Assembly (NCBI GenBank): GCA_025929655.1
Contig: JAICPV010000155.1
Span: 1 to 6,142 of the forward strand
Direction: 5' to 3'
Source of the DNA: Pyrinomonadaceae bacterium
GTDB lineage: Bacteria; Acidobacteriota; Blastocatellia; Pyrinomonadales; Pyrinomonadaceae
DNA: 6,142 nt
A program made the position numbers and the translations under genes. Under the pieces are notes generated by a model that worked only from the letters and a program-made list of their open reading frames with translations, did not search any database and had not been told where the DNA came from. Of this stretch, positions 1-5,828 are shown piece after piece. Each line of letters begins with the position of its first letter. Within the stretch, counting starts at the first letter, position 1.

Positions 1-1
1 C

Positions 2-247
2 AGCTATTCCTTAATTCAAGGCCCCACAGTTATCGACATCACCGGCGGGAAGGGCGTGTACCAGGTCACACGGTTCACCATTCGCAACAATCAACGCACT
101 GAATACACCATCCGCAGCCGGACGCTCGCCATCCCGTACAAGACATACTATTTCCTGATCGCTGTCGTTGATGAATTCGGCGGCGAAGACATATCGCGCG
201 TTGTCGACGAATTGGTCAAATCCATCAAAATCGGCAATCATAAATAA
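2..247 (+). CDS. Hypothetical protein, C-terminal part (5' end outside window)
   Basis: This is the last 81 codons of a gene that begins before the window. The frame is open from base 2 and ends with TAA at 245-247. A GTG at 56 could be read as a start, but the frame continues upstream without a stop (residues SYSLIQGPTVIDITGG precede it), so a truncated longer protein is more likely. The visible part alternates beta-strand-like stretches (YQVTRFTIRN, RTEYTIRSRTLAIP, TYYFLIAVVDE) and ends in a likely helix (ISRVVDELVKSIKI). This layout resembles the end of small PsbP-like or lipoprotein-type alpha/beta domains whose last helix closes with a 'VxSI/FKI' tail. That resemblance is only an impression and no family is assigned. 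It lies three bases ahead of gpmA on the same strand, so the two are probably cotranscribed. Confidence is good that it is coding and low on any function. Confidence 0.7.
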   Translation, partial: SYSLIQGPTVIDITGGKGVYQVTRFTIRNNQRTEYTIRSRTLAIPYKTYYFLIAVVDEFGGEDISRVVDELVKSIKIGNHK

Positions 248-250
248 GCG

Positions 251-997
251 ATGCACAAATTGGTTTTGATCCGCCACGGCGAGAGCGAGTGGAACAAAGA
301 AAACCGCTTCACCGGCTGGAAGGACGTCGATCTTTCGGAAAAAGGCAAGGAAGAAGCGCATGCAGCCGGCAAGCTGCTGAAAGCCGAGGGATTTACGTTC
401 GACGAAGCATACACGTCGGTGCTGAAACGCGCGATCCGCACGCTCTGGATCATCCTCGACGAGATGGACCTGATGTGGATCCCGGAAACAAAATCCTGGT
501 TGCTGAACGAGCGTCATTACGGCGCATTACAAGGCTTGAATAAAGCCGAAACCGCGGCTCAATACGGCGAAGAGCAGGTCTTGATATGGCGCCGCAGTTT
601 TGATATCCCGCCCAGCGCATTGGAAGAAACGGACGAACGATGGCTGGGTAAGGACCCGAGATATTCGTCTATCGAACCTGCGAAATTTCCGAAGGCAGAA
701 GCTCTCAAACAAACGGTGGAGCGTGTCATACCTTACTTTCAAGCGGAGATCATGCCAAAGATCGCAGCCGGTCGTAGGCTGGTCATCGCCGCCCACGGCA
801 ACAGCCTTCGCGCGCTTGTGAAATACCTGGACGCGATCTCCGACAACGACATCATCAAATACAATATTCCAACGGGAATACCGCTGGTTTACGAACTCGA
901 CGAAAACACGAAGCCGGTCCGAAATTATTACCTCGGCGACCCGGAAGCGGTAAAGGCTGCACAGGAGGCGGTAGCGAATCAGGGAAAGGCACGTTAA
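251..997 (+). CDS. gpmA: 2,3-bisphosphoglycerate-dependent phosphoglycerate mutase
   Basis: This cytoplasmic glycolytic enzyme interconverts 3-phosphoglycerate and 2-phosphoglycerate through a phosphohistidine intermediate primed by 2,3-bisphosphoglycerate. The protein is 248 residues, close to the usual 230-250. The histidine-phosphatase signature LIRHGES lies at 6-12, with the expected phospho-acceptor H9 and R8. Other family landmarks are visible: NRFTGWKDVDLS (18-29), the substrate arginine context SVLKRA (56-61, R60), LNERHYGALQG (85-95) with the acid/base glutamate E87, AAHGNSLRALVKYL (180-193) with the second catalytic histidine H182, and NIPTGIPLVYEL (205-216). No active-site residue appears to be missing. 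The ATG at 251 places the RHG motif at the normal distance from the N-terminus. No convincing Shine-Dalgarno precedes it, and the three-base gap to the upstream stop suggests readthrough coupling. The stop codon overlaps the inverted repeat that follows. The cofactor-independent enzyme (GpmI) is excluded by these motifs. Confidence 0.97.
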   Translation: MHKLVLIRHGESEWNKENRFTGWKDVDLSEKGKEEAHAAGKLLKAEGFTFDEAYTSVLKRAIRTLWIILDEMDLMWIPETKSWLLNERHYGALQGLNKAETAAQYGEEQVLIWRRSFDIPPSALEETDERWLGKDPRYSSIEPAKFPKAEALKQTVERVIPYFQAEIMPKIAAGRRLVIAAHGNSLRALVKYLDAISDNDIIKYNIPTGIPLVYELDENTKPVRNYYLGDPEAVKAAQEAVANQGKAR

Positions 998-1075
998 GTA
1001 AAAAGTTAAAAGTAAAAAGTCAAAGTCGGAAGTTTTTAGTTTCTCTTTTGCCTTTTTACTTTTAACTTTTTACTT
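996..1075. repeat. Perfect 24-bp A/T-rich inverted repeat made of heptamer units
   Basis: The arm at 996-1019 is the exact reverse complement of the arm at 1052-1075, separated by 32 bases. Each arm is a run of 7-base units: AGTAAAA, AGTTAAA, AGTAAAA and AGTCAAA from 997 to 1024 on the left, and CTTTTTA, CTTTTAA, CTTTTTA and CTTTGTT from 1052 to 1079 on the right. The left arm starts in the last two bases of the gpmA stop codon, and the right arm ends seven bases before the next start codon. As RNA it would form one long AU hairpin between the two genes, which could end or stabilise the gpmA message or hide the start of the transporter gene. It lacks the GC stem of a standard intrinsic terminator. 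Heptamer repeats of this sort resemble the short tandem repetitive elements described in cyanobacteria. Confidence 0.9.
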
Positions 1076-1082
1076 TGTTCCA

Positions 1083-2012
1083 ATGTGGCGAAAAGCCGGG
1101 TTCTTCTTCCTTATTCTATTCGTCCTGTCGCCATGGGGCTCGCCGGCGACAGCTCTCGCCGCCGGGCTCGTTGTCGCCCTAACTGCGGGGAGTCCATATC
1201 CGGATCTTTCAGGAAAACCCGCCACTTATCTGCTGCAGGCATCAGTTGTGTTTTTGGGGTTTGGAATGGATCTCGCGGCGGTTTACAAAGCCGGAAGGGG
1301 CGGGATCGTGTTTATCCTTTGCGTCGTTTTCGGAGCGCTCGCGCTCGGATTTTTGCTGGGTAAATTTCTCCAAACGCCGCTAAAGATAACAACACTCATT
1401 TCCACCGGCACAGCCATCTGCGGCGGCAGTGCGATCGCCGCAGTCGGGCCGGCGATCAAGGCGGAGAACGATGAAATGTCGGTTTCCCTGGGCACGATAT
1501 TTACGCTCAACGCGGTTGCACTTTTCGCTTTTCCACTCATCGGGCACGCGTTTGGCCTGTCCCAGCCGCAGTTCGGCCTTTGGGCGGCGATCGCGATCCA
1601 GGACACGAGCTCGGTCGTAGGCGCGTCGTCGGCGTATGGCGCGGAGGCTTTAGCGATCGCCGCGACCGTGAAGCTTGCGCGTGCACTATGGATCGCGCCG
1701 CTGGCTTTGGTGTGGGCGTACGTATTTCACGAGAAAGGCGCGAAGGCGAAGATCAAGATCCCGTGGTTCATCTTTTTATTCGTCGCGGCGGCAACGTTTC
1801 GAACATATGCGCCGGCCTTCATTCTTCCAAGCATTTTCGATTCGCTGGTGAATCTGGCAAAAGCCGGCTTTACGGTCACGCTCTTCCTGATCGGACTGGG
1901 TATCTCAAAGGAAATGCTGAAACGCGTCGGCTGGCGGCCCTTCGCGCTCGGAACAATACTCTGGGTCGTGATCGCCTCCTGCACCCTCTTCGCGGTGGTC
2001 AAGTTCGCCTAG
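1083..2012 (+). CDS. YeiH/UPF0324 family membrane protein, putative sulfate exporter
   Basis: This is an integral inner-membrane protein of 309 residues with about ten hydrophobic segments (roughly 5-17, 22-36, 48-66, 73-93, 104-122, 133-157, 163-181, 187-214, 226-240, 260-275 and 285-307). Family hallmarks are clear: LLQASVVFLGFGMDL (50-64), TGTAICGGSAIAAVGP (108-123) with a glycine-rich probably re-entrant stretch, QDTSSVVGASSAYG (173-186) and TVKLARALWIAP (195-206). These identify the YeiH family (old name UPF0324), which databases label putative sulfate exporter. Transport of sulfate is a database inference and is not shown by the sequence. The length fits the shorter branch of the family, and the N-terminus begins directly with the first membrane segment, so ATG 1083 is likely the true start although no Shine-Dalgarno is visible. 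It follows gpmA by 85 bases across the A/T hairpin and converges with the minus-strand pair, with two bases between the stop codons. Confidence 0.92.
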   Translation: MWRKAGFFFLILFVLSPWGSPATALAAGLVVALTAGSPYPDLSGKPATYLLQASVVFLGFGMDLAAVYKAGRGGIVFILCVVFGALALGFLLGKFLQTPLKITTLISTGTAICGGSAIAAVGPAIKAENDEMSVSLGTIFTLNAVALFAFPLIGHAFGLSQPQFGLWAAIAIQDTSSVVGASSAYGAEALAIAATVKLARALWIAPLALVWAYVFHEKGAKAKIKIPWFIFLFVAAATFRTYAPAFILPSIFDSLVNLAKAGFTVTLFLIGLGISKEMLKRVGWRPFALGTILWVVIASCTLFAVVKFA

Positions 2013-2014
2013 GT

Positions 2015-2218
2015 TTACATTTTGTAAGTAACGTCGGGCGGAAATTCCGGTATCGGTTCCGGCGGCGTCGGGAACGGTTGCGGATCGGCCGGATCGATTA
2101 CGGGATCGGTAACCGGATATGGATCCCCCGGTTCCGGATTGCCCGGCGTTTGAGGCTGAACAGGATCTTCGACCGGGTTGGTCGGCTGGCCTCCTGCGTT
2201 CGGTTCTTTATTTTCCAT
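2015..2218 (-). CDS. Small proline-rich acidic protein, unrecognised
   Basis: This is a 67-residue protein with 21 prolines, 12 acidic residues and only two lysines. It has repeated xDP, NP and EP dipeptides, as in PVTDPVIDPADPQP, and no hydrophobic core, signal peptide or membrane segment. It is predicted by eye to be disordered and cytoplasmic. I know of no matching family. Evidence that it is a real gene: its ATG at 2218 overlaps the end of the upstream minus-strand gene by 11 bases, an AAGGGG Shine-Dalgarno sits eight bases ahead of the ATG, and the stop (TAA, complement of 2015-2017) falls two bases from the end of the convergent transporter gene, so the space is used economically. Low-complexity DNA of this kind can give open frames by chance, so the call is probable rather than certain. 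The likely partner is the basic DUF3140-like protein encoded just upstream. Confidence 0.65.
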   Translation of the reverse strand: MENKEPNAGGQPTNPVEDPVQPQTPGNPEPGDPYPVTDPVIDPADPQPFPTPPEPIPEFPPDVTYKM

Positions 2219-2729
2219 TGTGTTTTCCCCTTGATCGTTTTAATGGTTTCGATGGATCGTGCCCCCAGTTCATCAACGAATAACGCCAGTTCGAAGCGAG
2301 AATGTCGCCCTTGGGGCGTTTCTGCAGTCGCGGGCCGATGAATTCGATCACCCGCTGCATATTATCAACGTCTTCGCGGGTTATCTTGTCATGCTTCTTC
2401 GCAAGAAGCTTCAAGATCGTCTGGCCCGGAGTTTTTGCCCCTTTTGGTTCATCCGGGAACCTGAGCTTCCTCGATTCGGGCGTCCCAAGCCAACGCTCAA
2501 GCTGGTTCCGAGGAATGTTGACGACCGACCGAAACTCTTCAATGATCCACTCCTGTTTTTTTCCGCTTCTTGCTTTCGCTTTTACCTGCGTCGCGACTTC
2601 CTTTGTTTTTGCCGGAGCCGTTTTCTTGATGCGGGCCTTCGCTCCCGACGTGGCCCGAACCGCCTTCTTTACGGTACCAGCTCTCGATCTCGATTTAGTT
2701 TTCTTGCTTACACTTCCCCTCATAACCAT
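2208..2729 (-). CDS. DUF3140-like protein with basic histone-H1-like N-terminal tail
   Basis: The protein is 173 residues from the ATG at 2729. Residues 1-58 form a Lys/Arg/Ala/Ser/Thr tail with 20 basic residues against one glutamate (for example KKAVRATSGAKARIKKTAPA), like the tails of bacterial histone-H1-like or nucleoid proteins. Residues 59-165 resemble DUF3140: WIIEEFRSVVNIPRNQLERWL (61-81), TPESRKL (83-89), a middle helix with GQTILKLLAKKHDKIT (102-117), and the distinctive end WRYSLMNWGHDPSKPLK (148-164), matching the family's 'WR..LM..GHDP.KP' close. Function of this family is unknown to me, and DNA binding is inferred from the tail only. The frame stays open upstream to a TTG at 2783, giving a 191-residue form. 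I prefer ATG 2729 because the added 18 residues (MRAWLHSGLIYRKIYVTD) lack the tail composition and the ATG shares an upstream motif with uvrA. ATG 2723 is also possible. It forms an operon with the overlapping proline-rich gene. Confidence 0.82.
   Translation of the reverse strand: MVMRGSVSKKTKSRSRAGTVKKAVRATSGAKARIKKTAPAKTKEVATQVKAKARSGKKQEWIIEEFRSVVNIPRNQLERWLGTPESRKLRFPDEPKGAKTPGQTILKLLAKKHDKITREDVDNMQRVIEFIGPRLQKRPKGDILASNWRYSLMNWGHDPSKPLKRSRGKHNGK
2227..2232 (-). promoter_or_regulatory. Ribosome binding site of the proline-rich gene
   Basis: AAGGGG on the minus strand lies eight bases before the ATG at 2218 and inside the final codons of the DUF3140-like gene. It is the best Shine-Dalgarno match before any start in the window. 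It decides the start of the small gene and supports translational coupling with the gene upstream. Confidence 0.65.
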
Positions 2730-2807
2730 ATCTGTTACATATATTTTCCGATAAATTAGCCCGCTATGCAACCACGCCCGCAATGATGTACTATCGATGC
2801 AACGAAA

Positions 2808-2836
2808 TTTGTTGTGACAACTCGATTTGTTAAAAT
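2808..2836 (+). promoter_or_regulatory. uvrA: Candidate uvrA promoter
   Basis: A good -10 hexamer, TAAAAT at 2831-2836 (five of six bases of TATAAT), stands 35 bases before the uvrA ATG. A weak -35, TTTGTT at 2808-2813 with a 17-base spacer or TTGTTG at 2809-2814 with 16, lies upstream. The region is A/T-rich compared with the coding DNA around it. The predicted leader would be about 28 bases with only a weak AGAAG (2856-2860) as ribosome binding site, 11 bases before the ATG. Confidence 0.4.
2811..2821. promoter_or_regulatory. Short palindrome in the uvrA promoter, possible operator
   Basis: GTTGTGACAAC is a perfect five-base inverted repeat around a central G. It overlaps the proposed -35 and spacer of uvrA, a usual place for a repressor. 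Since uvrA is an SOS gene in many bacteria, a LexA-type site is a natural guess. It matches neither the E. coli box (CTGT-N8-ACAG) nor the Bacillus box (GAAC-N4-GTTC), so the regulator is unknown. Confidence 0.3.
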
Positions 2837-2871
2837 AAAAGTTTCGGTTTTACGCAGAAGTTGTAACAGTA

Positions 2872-5778
2872 ATGACCATCAAGCAGATCACGATCCGTGG
2901 CGCACGCCAACATAACCTGAAGAACATCGACGTCGATATACCGCGGGACAAGTTCACCGTCATCACAGGACTTTCAGGTTCCGGCAAATCCAGCCTGGCT
3001 TTCGACACGGTTTATGCCGAAGGGCAGCGGCGTTATGTCGAATCATTGTCGGCGTATGCCCGGCAGTTTCTCGATCAATTGGAGAAACCGGATGTGGATT
3101 CGATCGAAGGTCTTAGCCCGGCGATCTCGATCGAACAGAAGACAGTTTCGCGCTCGCCCCGCTCGACCGTCGGCACGGTCACGGAGATCTACGATTACCT
3201 GCGTCTCTTGTTCTCTTCTATCGGTCAGCCGCATTGCCACGAATGCGGTGCGCCGATATCGCGGCAAACGGTCGAGCAGATAGTCGGCGGCATCCTTGAA
3301 CTCCCGGAAGGCGAGCGGGTAATGATACTCGCGCCGGTAGTGCGCGGCCGGAAAGGCGAGTTCAAAAAAGAGCTGGAAAAATATCACAGGGACGGTTTCG
3401 TCCGTGCACGCATCGACGGCGAGATGCGGCAGCTCGACGAAGAGATCGAGCTGCTGAAACGGAAAAACCACACGATCGAGATCGTCGTAGACCGCCTTTT
3501 GATCAAAGAGGGTGTAAAGGACCGGCTGACGGAATCTGTGCGCACGGCACTGAAATTGACCGGCGGAGCTGTGCTGGTGTCCGTGATCGATGGCGACGAA
3601 AAGTTGTACTCGGAAAAGATGGCGTGCATTAATTGCGGCATTAACATCGCCACGCTTGAACCGAGATCATTTTCGTTCAATTCCGCGTACGGTGCCTGCA
3701 AACGCTGCCAGGGAATAGGTACGGTAATGGAGATCGACTCTAAGAAGATCGTTCCGGATCCGCACAAGCCGGCCGGAAAGATCGATTTCCTCGGCGGGTT
3801 CGATCGTTCCGGCGCAACCTTTTTGCGAAGCGCCTTGCTCGCTATCATTGAACGCTTCGTCGACGGCGACAAACTCGAGCCGCCAACCGAAAACGCAAAG
3901 GAAAAGAAAAAGGGAAAACGGAAGAAGGCGGACGGACGGGCGGAAGATAAAGCGCAAAAACATTTGATCGAAACCGCCTTTGTCGATCTCCCGGCGGCTA
4001 TCAAAGAGGCCTTTCTCTTCGGTACAAAAAAACGATTGACATTCCGGCAGGGCGAGTACAAATACGAGAGCGACTGGAAGGGCGCTCTTCGGGCAATGAA
4101 GGAGCGGCTGGAGAATCCGCCGTCGGAAAAAACGCGCGAGGCGTTGTACGAGCTTGTGGGGCCGGTCCAGTGCCCGACCTGCCAAGGTGCGCGGCTGCAG
4201 CCTGAAAGCCTTGCCGTAAAGATCAGCGGCCTTGGGATCGCGGATTACACGTCCCTCCCGATCGACGACGCTGTCCTGAGATTCGACGCAGTCGAGCTTA
4301 ACGCGCGCGAAGAAAAGATCGCCGGACTGGTGCTCAAAGAGATCAAGGACCGCCTGCGCTTTCTGACCGCTGTAGGGCTCGGCTATCTGACGCTCGATCG
4401 CCCTTCAGGGTCACTTTCCGGCGGGGAAGGCCAGCGCATCCGGCTGGCGACGCAGATCGGTTCACAACTGCGCGGTGTTCTCTATGTATTGGACGAGCCC
4501 AGCATCGGACTGCATCCGCGAGACAACAAAAAGCTTCTCGACACACTGCACAGGCTGCGGGATCTCGGAAACACGGTTCTTGTTGTCGAACACGACGAAG
4601 AGACGATAGAGCATGCCGATTTCGTCGTCGATCTCGGCCCGCTTGCCGGAACCCACGGGGGCGAAGTGATCGCTACCGGCGAGCCGAAAGAGATCGCTTG
4701 CAATCAGGAGTCGATGACAGGGAGATATCTTTGCGGCGAGCTGAAAATAGATATTCCTGAATTGCGTCGCCTGCCAAACGGGCAGCGGATCAAAGTAAAG
4801 GGTGCGCGGGCACATAATCTCAAGAACATCGACGTCGAGTTTCCGCTTGGCCTGTTCACCGTAGTCACCGGCGTGTCGGGCTCAGGCAAGTCGACGCTTG
4901 TGGAAGATATCCTTTACCCATCGCTTTACAGCCACGTTTACACGCAGCAGCTCGACGCTCTTGAGCATGATTCGATCGAGGGGCTGGACCTCGTCGACAA
5001 GATAATCGAGATCGATCAGTCGCCGATCGGGCGGACGCCGCGCTCGAATCCGGCGACTTATACGGGCTTGTTTTCCCCGATCCGCGATCTTTACGCGATG
5101 CTGCCGGAATCGCGACAACGCGGGTACAAGGCCGGCCGGTTTTCGTTCAACGTAAAAGGCGGGCGGTGCGAAGCATGCGAAGGCGGCGGGATGAAGCGGA
5201 TCGAGATGAACTTTCTGCCGGATGTTTACGTCACGTGCGACGTTTGTCGCGGAAAACGCTACAACCGCGAAACGCTTGCCGTGAAATACAAGGGACTGTC
5301 GATCGCCGACCTGCTCGACACGACGATCGAGGATGCGCTGCCGCTGCTCGAAAATATTCCCGCGATAAAGCAGAAGCTTGAAACGCTGATCGATGTCGGT
5401 TTGGGCTACATAAAGGTTGGACAGTCTTCGACGACGCTTTCCGGAGGCGAGGCGCAAAGAATAAAGCTTGCAAAGGAACTCTCAAAAAGGGCAACCGGGA
5501 AGACGATCTACATCCTCGATGAACCAACCACCGGACTTCATTTCGCGGACGTTCATAAGCTGCTCGACGTTTTGCAAAAGCTTGTGGACACGGGCAATAC
5601 CGTCATCGTCATTGAACATCACCTCGACGTGATCAAATGCGCGGATCACGTTATCGATCTCGGACCCGAAGGCGGGATAGGCGGCGGCAAGGTCGTGGCT
5701 GCAGGCACTCCGGAAGAAGTGGCCCGCGTGAAACGTTCTTACACCGGGCAGGCGCTAAAAACGGTCCTAAACAACTAA
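2872..5778 (+). CDS. uvrA: Excinuclease ABC subunit A (UvrA)
   Basis: UvrA is the dimeric ATPase that finds bulky DNA lesions and loads UvrB in nucleotide excision repair. At 968 residues it is slightly longer than the usual 940 or so. It has the family's tandem ABC architecture. The first site has Walker A GLSGSGKS (33-40), signature LSGGEGQR (515-522) and Walker B VLYVLDEPSIGLH (536-548). The second has Walker A GVSGSGKS (667-674), signature LSGGEAQR (856-863) and Walker B ILDEPTTGLH (881-890). Zinc-binding cysteines are intact: C252/C255 with C276/C279, C766/C769 with C789/C792, and CxxC pairs at 122/125 and 434/437 likely forming a third site. The ATG at 2872 gives the standard N-terminus (ITIRGARQHNLKNIDV). 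An odd feature is a lysine-rich insert at about residues 338-363 (3883-3960), seemingly in a solvent loop before the IETAFVDLP segment. It is transcribed divergently from the DUF3140-like gene and no uvrB or uvrC is in view. Confidence 0.98.
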   Translation: MTIKQITIRGARQHNLKNIDVDIPRDKFTVITGLSGSGKSSLAFDTVYAEGQRRYVESLSAYARQFLDQLEKPDVDSIEGLSPAISIEQKTVSRSPRSTVGTVTEIYDYLRLLFSSIGQPHCHECGAPISRQTVEQIVGGILELPEGERVMILAPVVRGRKGEFKKELEKYHRDGFVRARIDGEMRQLDEEIELLKRKNHTIEIVVDRLLIKEGVKDRLTESVRTALKLTGGAVLVSVIDGDEKLYSEKMACINCGINIATLEPRSFSFNSAYGACKRCQGIGTVMEIDSKKIVPDPHKPAGKIDFLGGFDRSGATFLRSALLAIIERFVDGDKLEPPTENAKEKKKGKRKKADGRAEDKAQKHLIETAFVDLPAAIKEAFLFGTKKRLTFRQGEYKYESDWKGALRAMKERLENPPSEKTREALYELVGPVQCPTCQGARLQPESLAVKISGLGIADYTSLPIDDAVLRFDAVELNAREEKIAGLVLKEIKDRLRFLTAVGLGYLTLDRPSGSLSGGEGQRIRLATQIGSQLRGVLYVLDEPSIGLHPRDNKKLLDTLHRLRDLGNTVLVVEHDEETIEHADFVVDLGPLAGTHGGEVIATGEPKEIACNQESMTGRYLCGELKIDIPELRRLPNGQRIKVKGARAHNLKNIDVEFPLGLFTVVTGVSGSGKSTLVEDILYPSLYSHVYTQQLDALEHDSIEGLDLVDKIIEIDQSPIGRTPRSNPATYTGLFSPIRDLYAMLPESRQRGYKAGRFSFNVKGGRCEACEGGGMKRIEMNFLPDVYVTCDVCRGKRYNRETLAVKYKGLSIADLLDTTIEDALPLLENIPAIKQKLETLIDVGLGYIKVGQSSTTLSGGEAQRIKLAKELSKRATGKTIYILDEPTTGLHFADVHKLLDVLQKLVDTGNTVIVIEHHLDVIKCADHVIDLGPEGGIGGGKVVAAGTPEEVARVKRSYTGQALKTVLNN

Positions 5779-5828
5779 AAAGGGCGCGTTAAACAGCAAA
5801 AACGGACCGTAAAATGTCGATTTTTGCT
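5761..5828. repeat. Two interlocking inverted repeats at the uvrA 3' end
   Basis: ACGGTCC (5761-5767, in the last uvrA codons) is the exact complement of GGACCGT (5804-5810). AGCAAAAA (5795-5802) is the exact complement of TTTTTGCT (5821-5828). The arms are ordered A-B-A'-B', so the stems interlock in pseudoknot order rather than nest. A further 7-bp hairpin, CGGAAAAG-C-CTTTTCCG, follows at 5832-5848. Together they may mark the end of the uvrA message, but no GC stem followed by a T-run is present, so this is not a standard intrinsic terminator. Confidence 0.4.

Larger units (their letters stand above)
2732..2869. repeat. Mirrored TGTAACAG motif ahead of both divergent starts
   Basis: TGTAACAG occurs on the minus strand at 2739-2732, two bases before the ATG at 2729, and on the plus strand at 2862-2869, two bases before the uvrA ATG at 2872. 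The motif and its distance to the start are identical, so the two copies form an inverted pair at the two ends of the intergenic region. It is not a Shine-Dalgarno sequence. It may be a shared leader or regulator site, or chance. Confidence 0.45.

Noticed and set aside
56..247. A complete 63-codon gene starting at GTG 56
   Set aside because: The same frame is open to the window edge with protein-like sequence before the GTG, so it is better read as the end of a longer gene.
1580..2341. A 253-codon plus-strand frame across the end of the transporter gene and the minus-strand pair
   Set aside because: It is arginine-rich, overlaps three better-supported genes in other frames and has no recognisable domain.
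2259..2759. Plus-strand frames of 150-166 codons opposite the DUF3140-like gene
   Set aside because: They are antisense shadows. The minus strand has the recognised DUF3140-like end, the basic tail and the coupled downstream gene.
2730..2783. TTG start at 2783 adding 18 residues to the DUF3140-like protein
   Set aside because: It is possible but less likely: a rare start codon, no ribosome binding site, and an added segment unlike the rest of the tail.
3384..4185. Minus-strand frames of 172-225 codons inside uvrA
   Set aside because: They are shadows of a long, fully motif-bearing uvrA reading frame.
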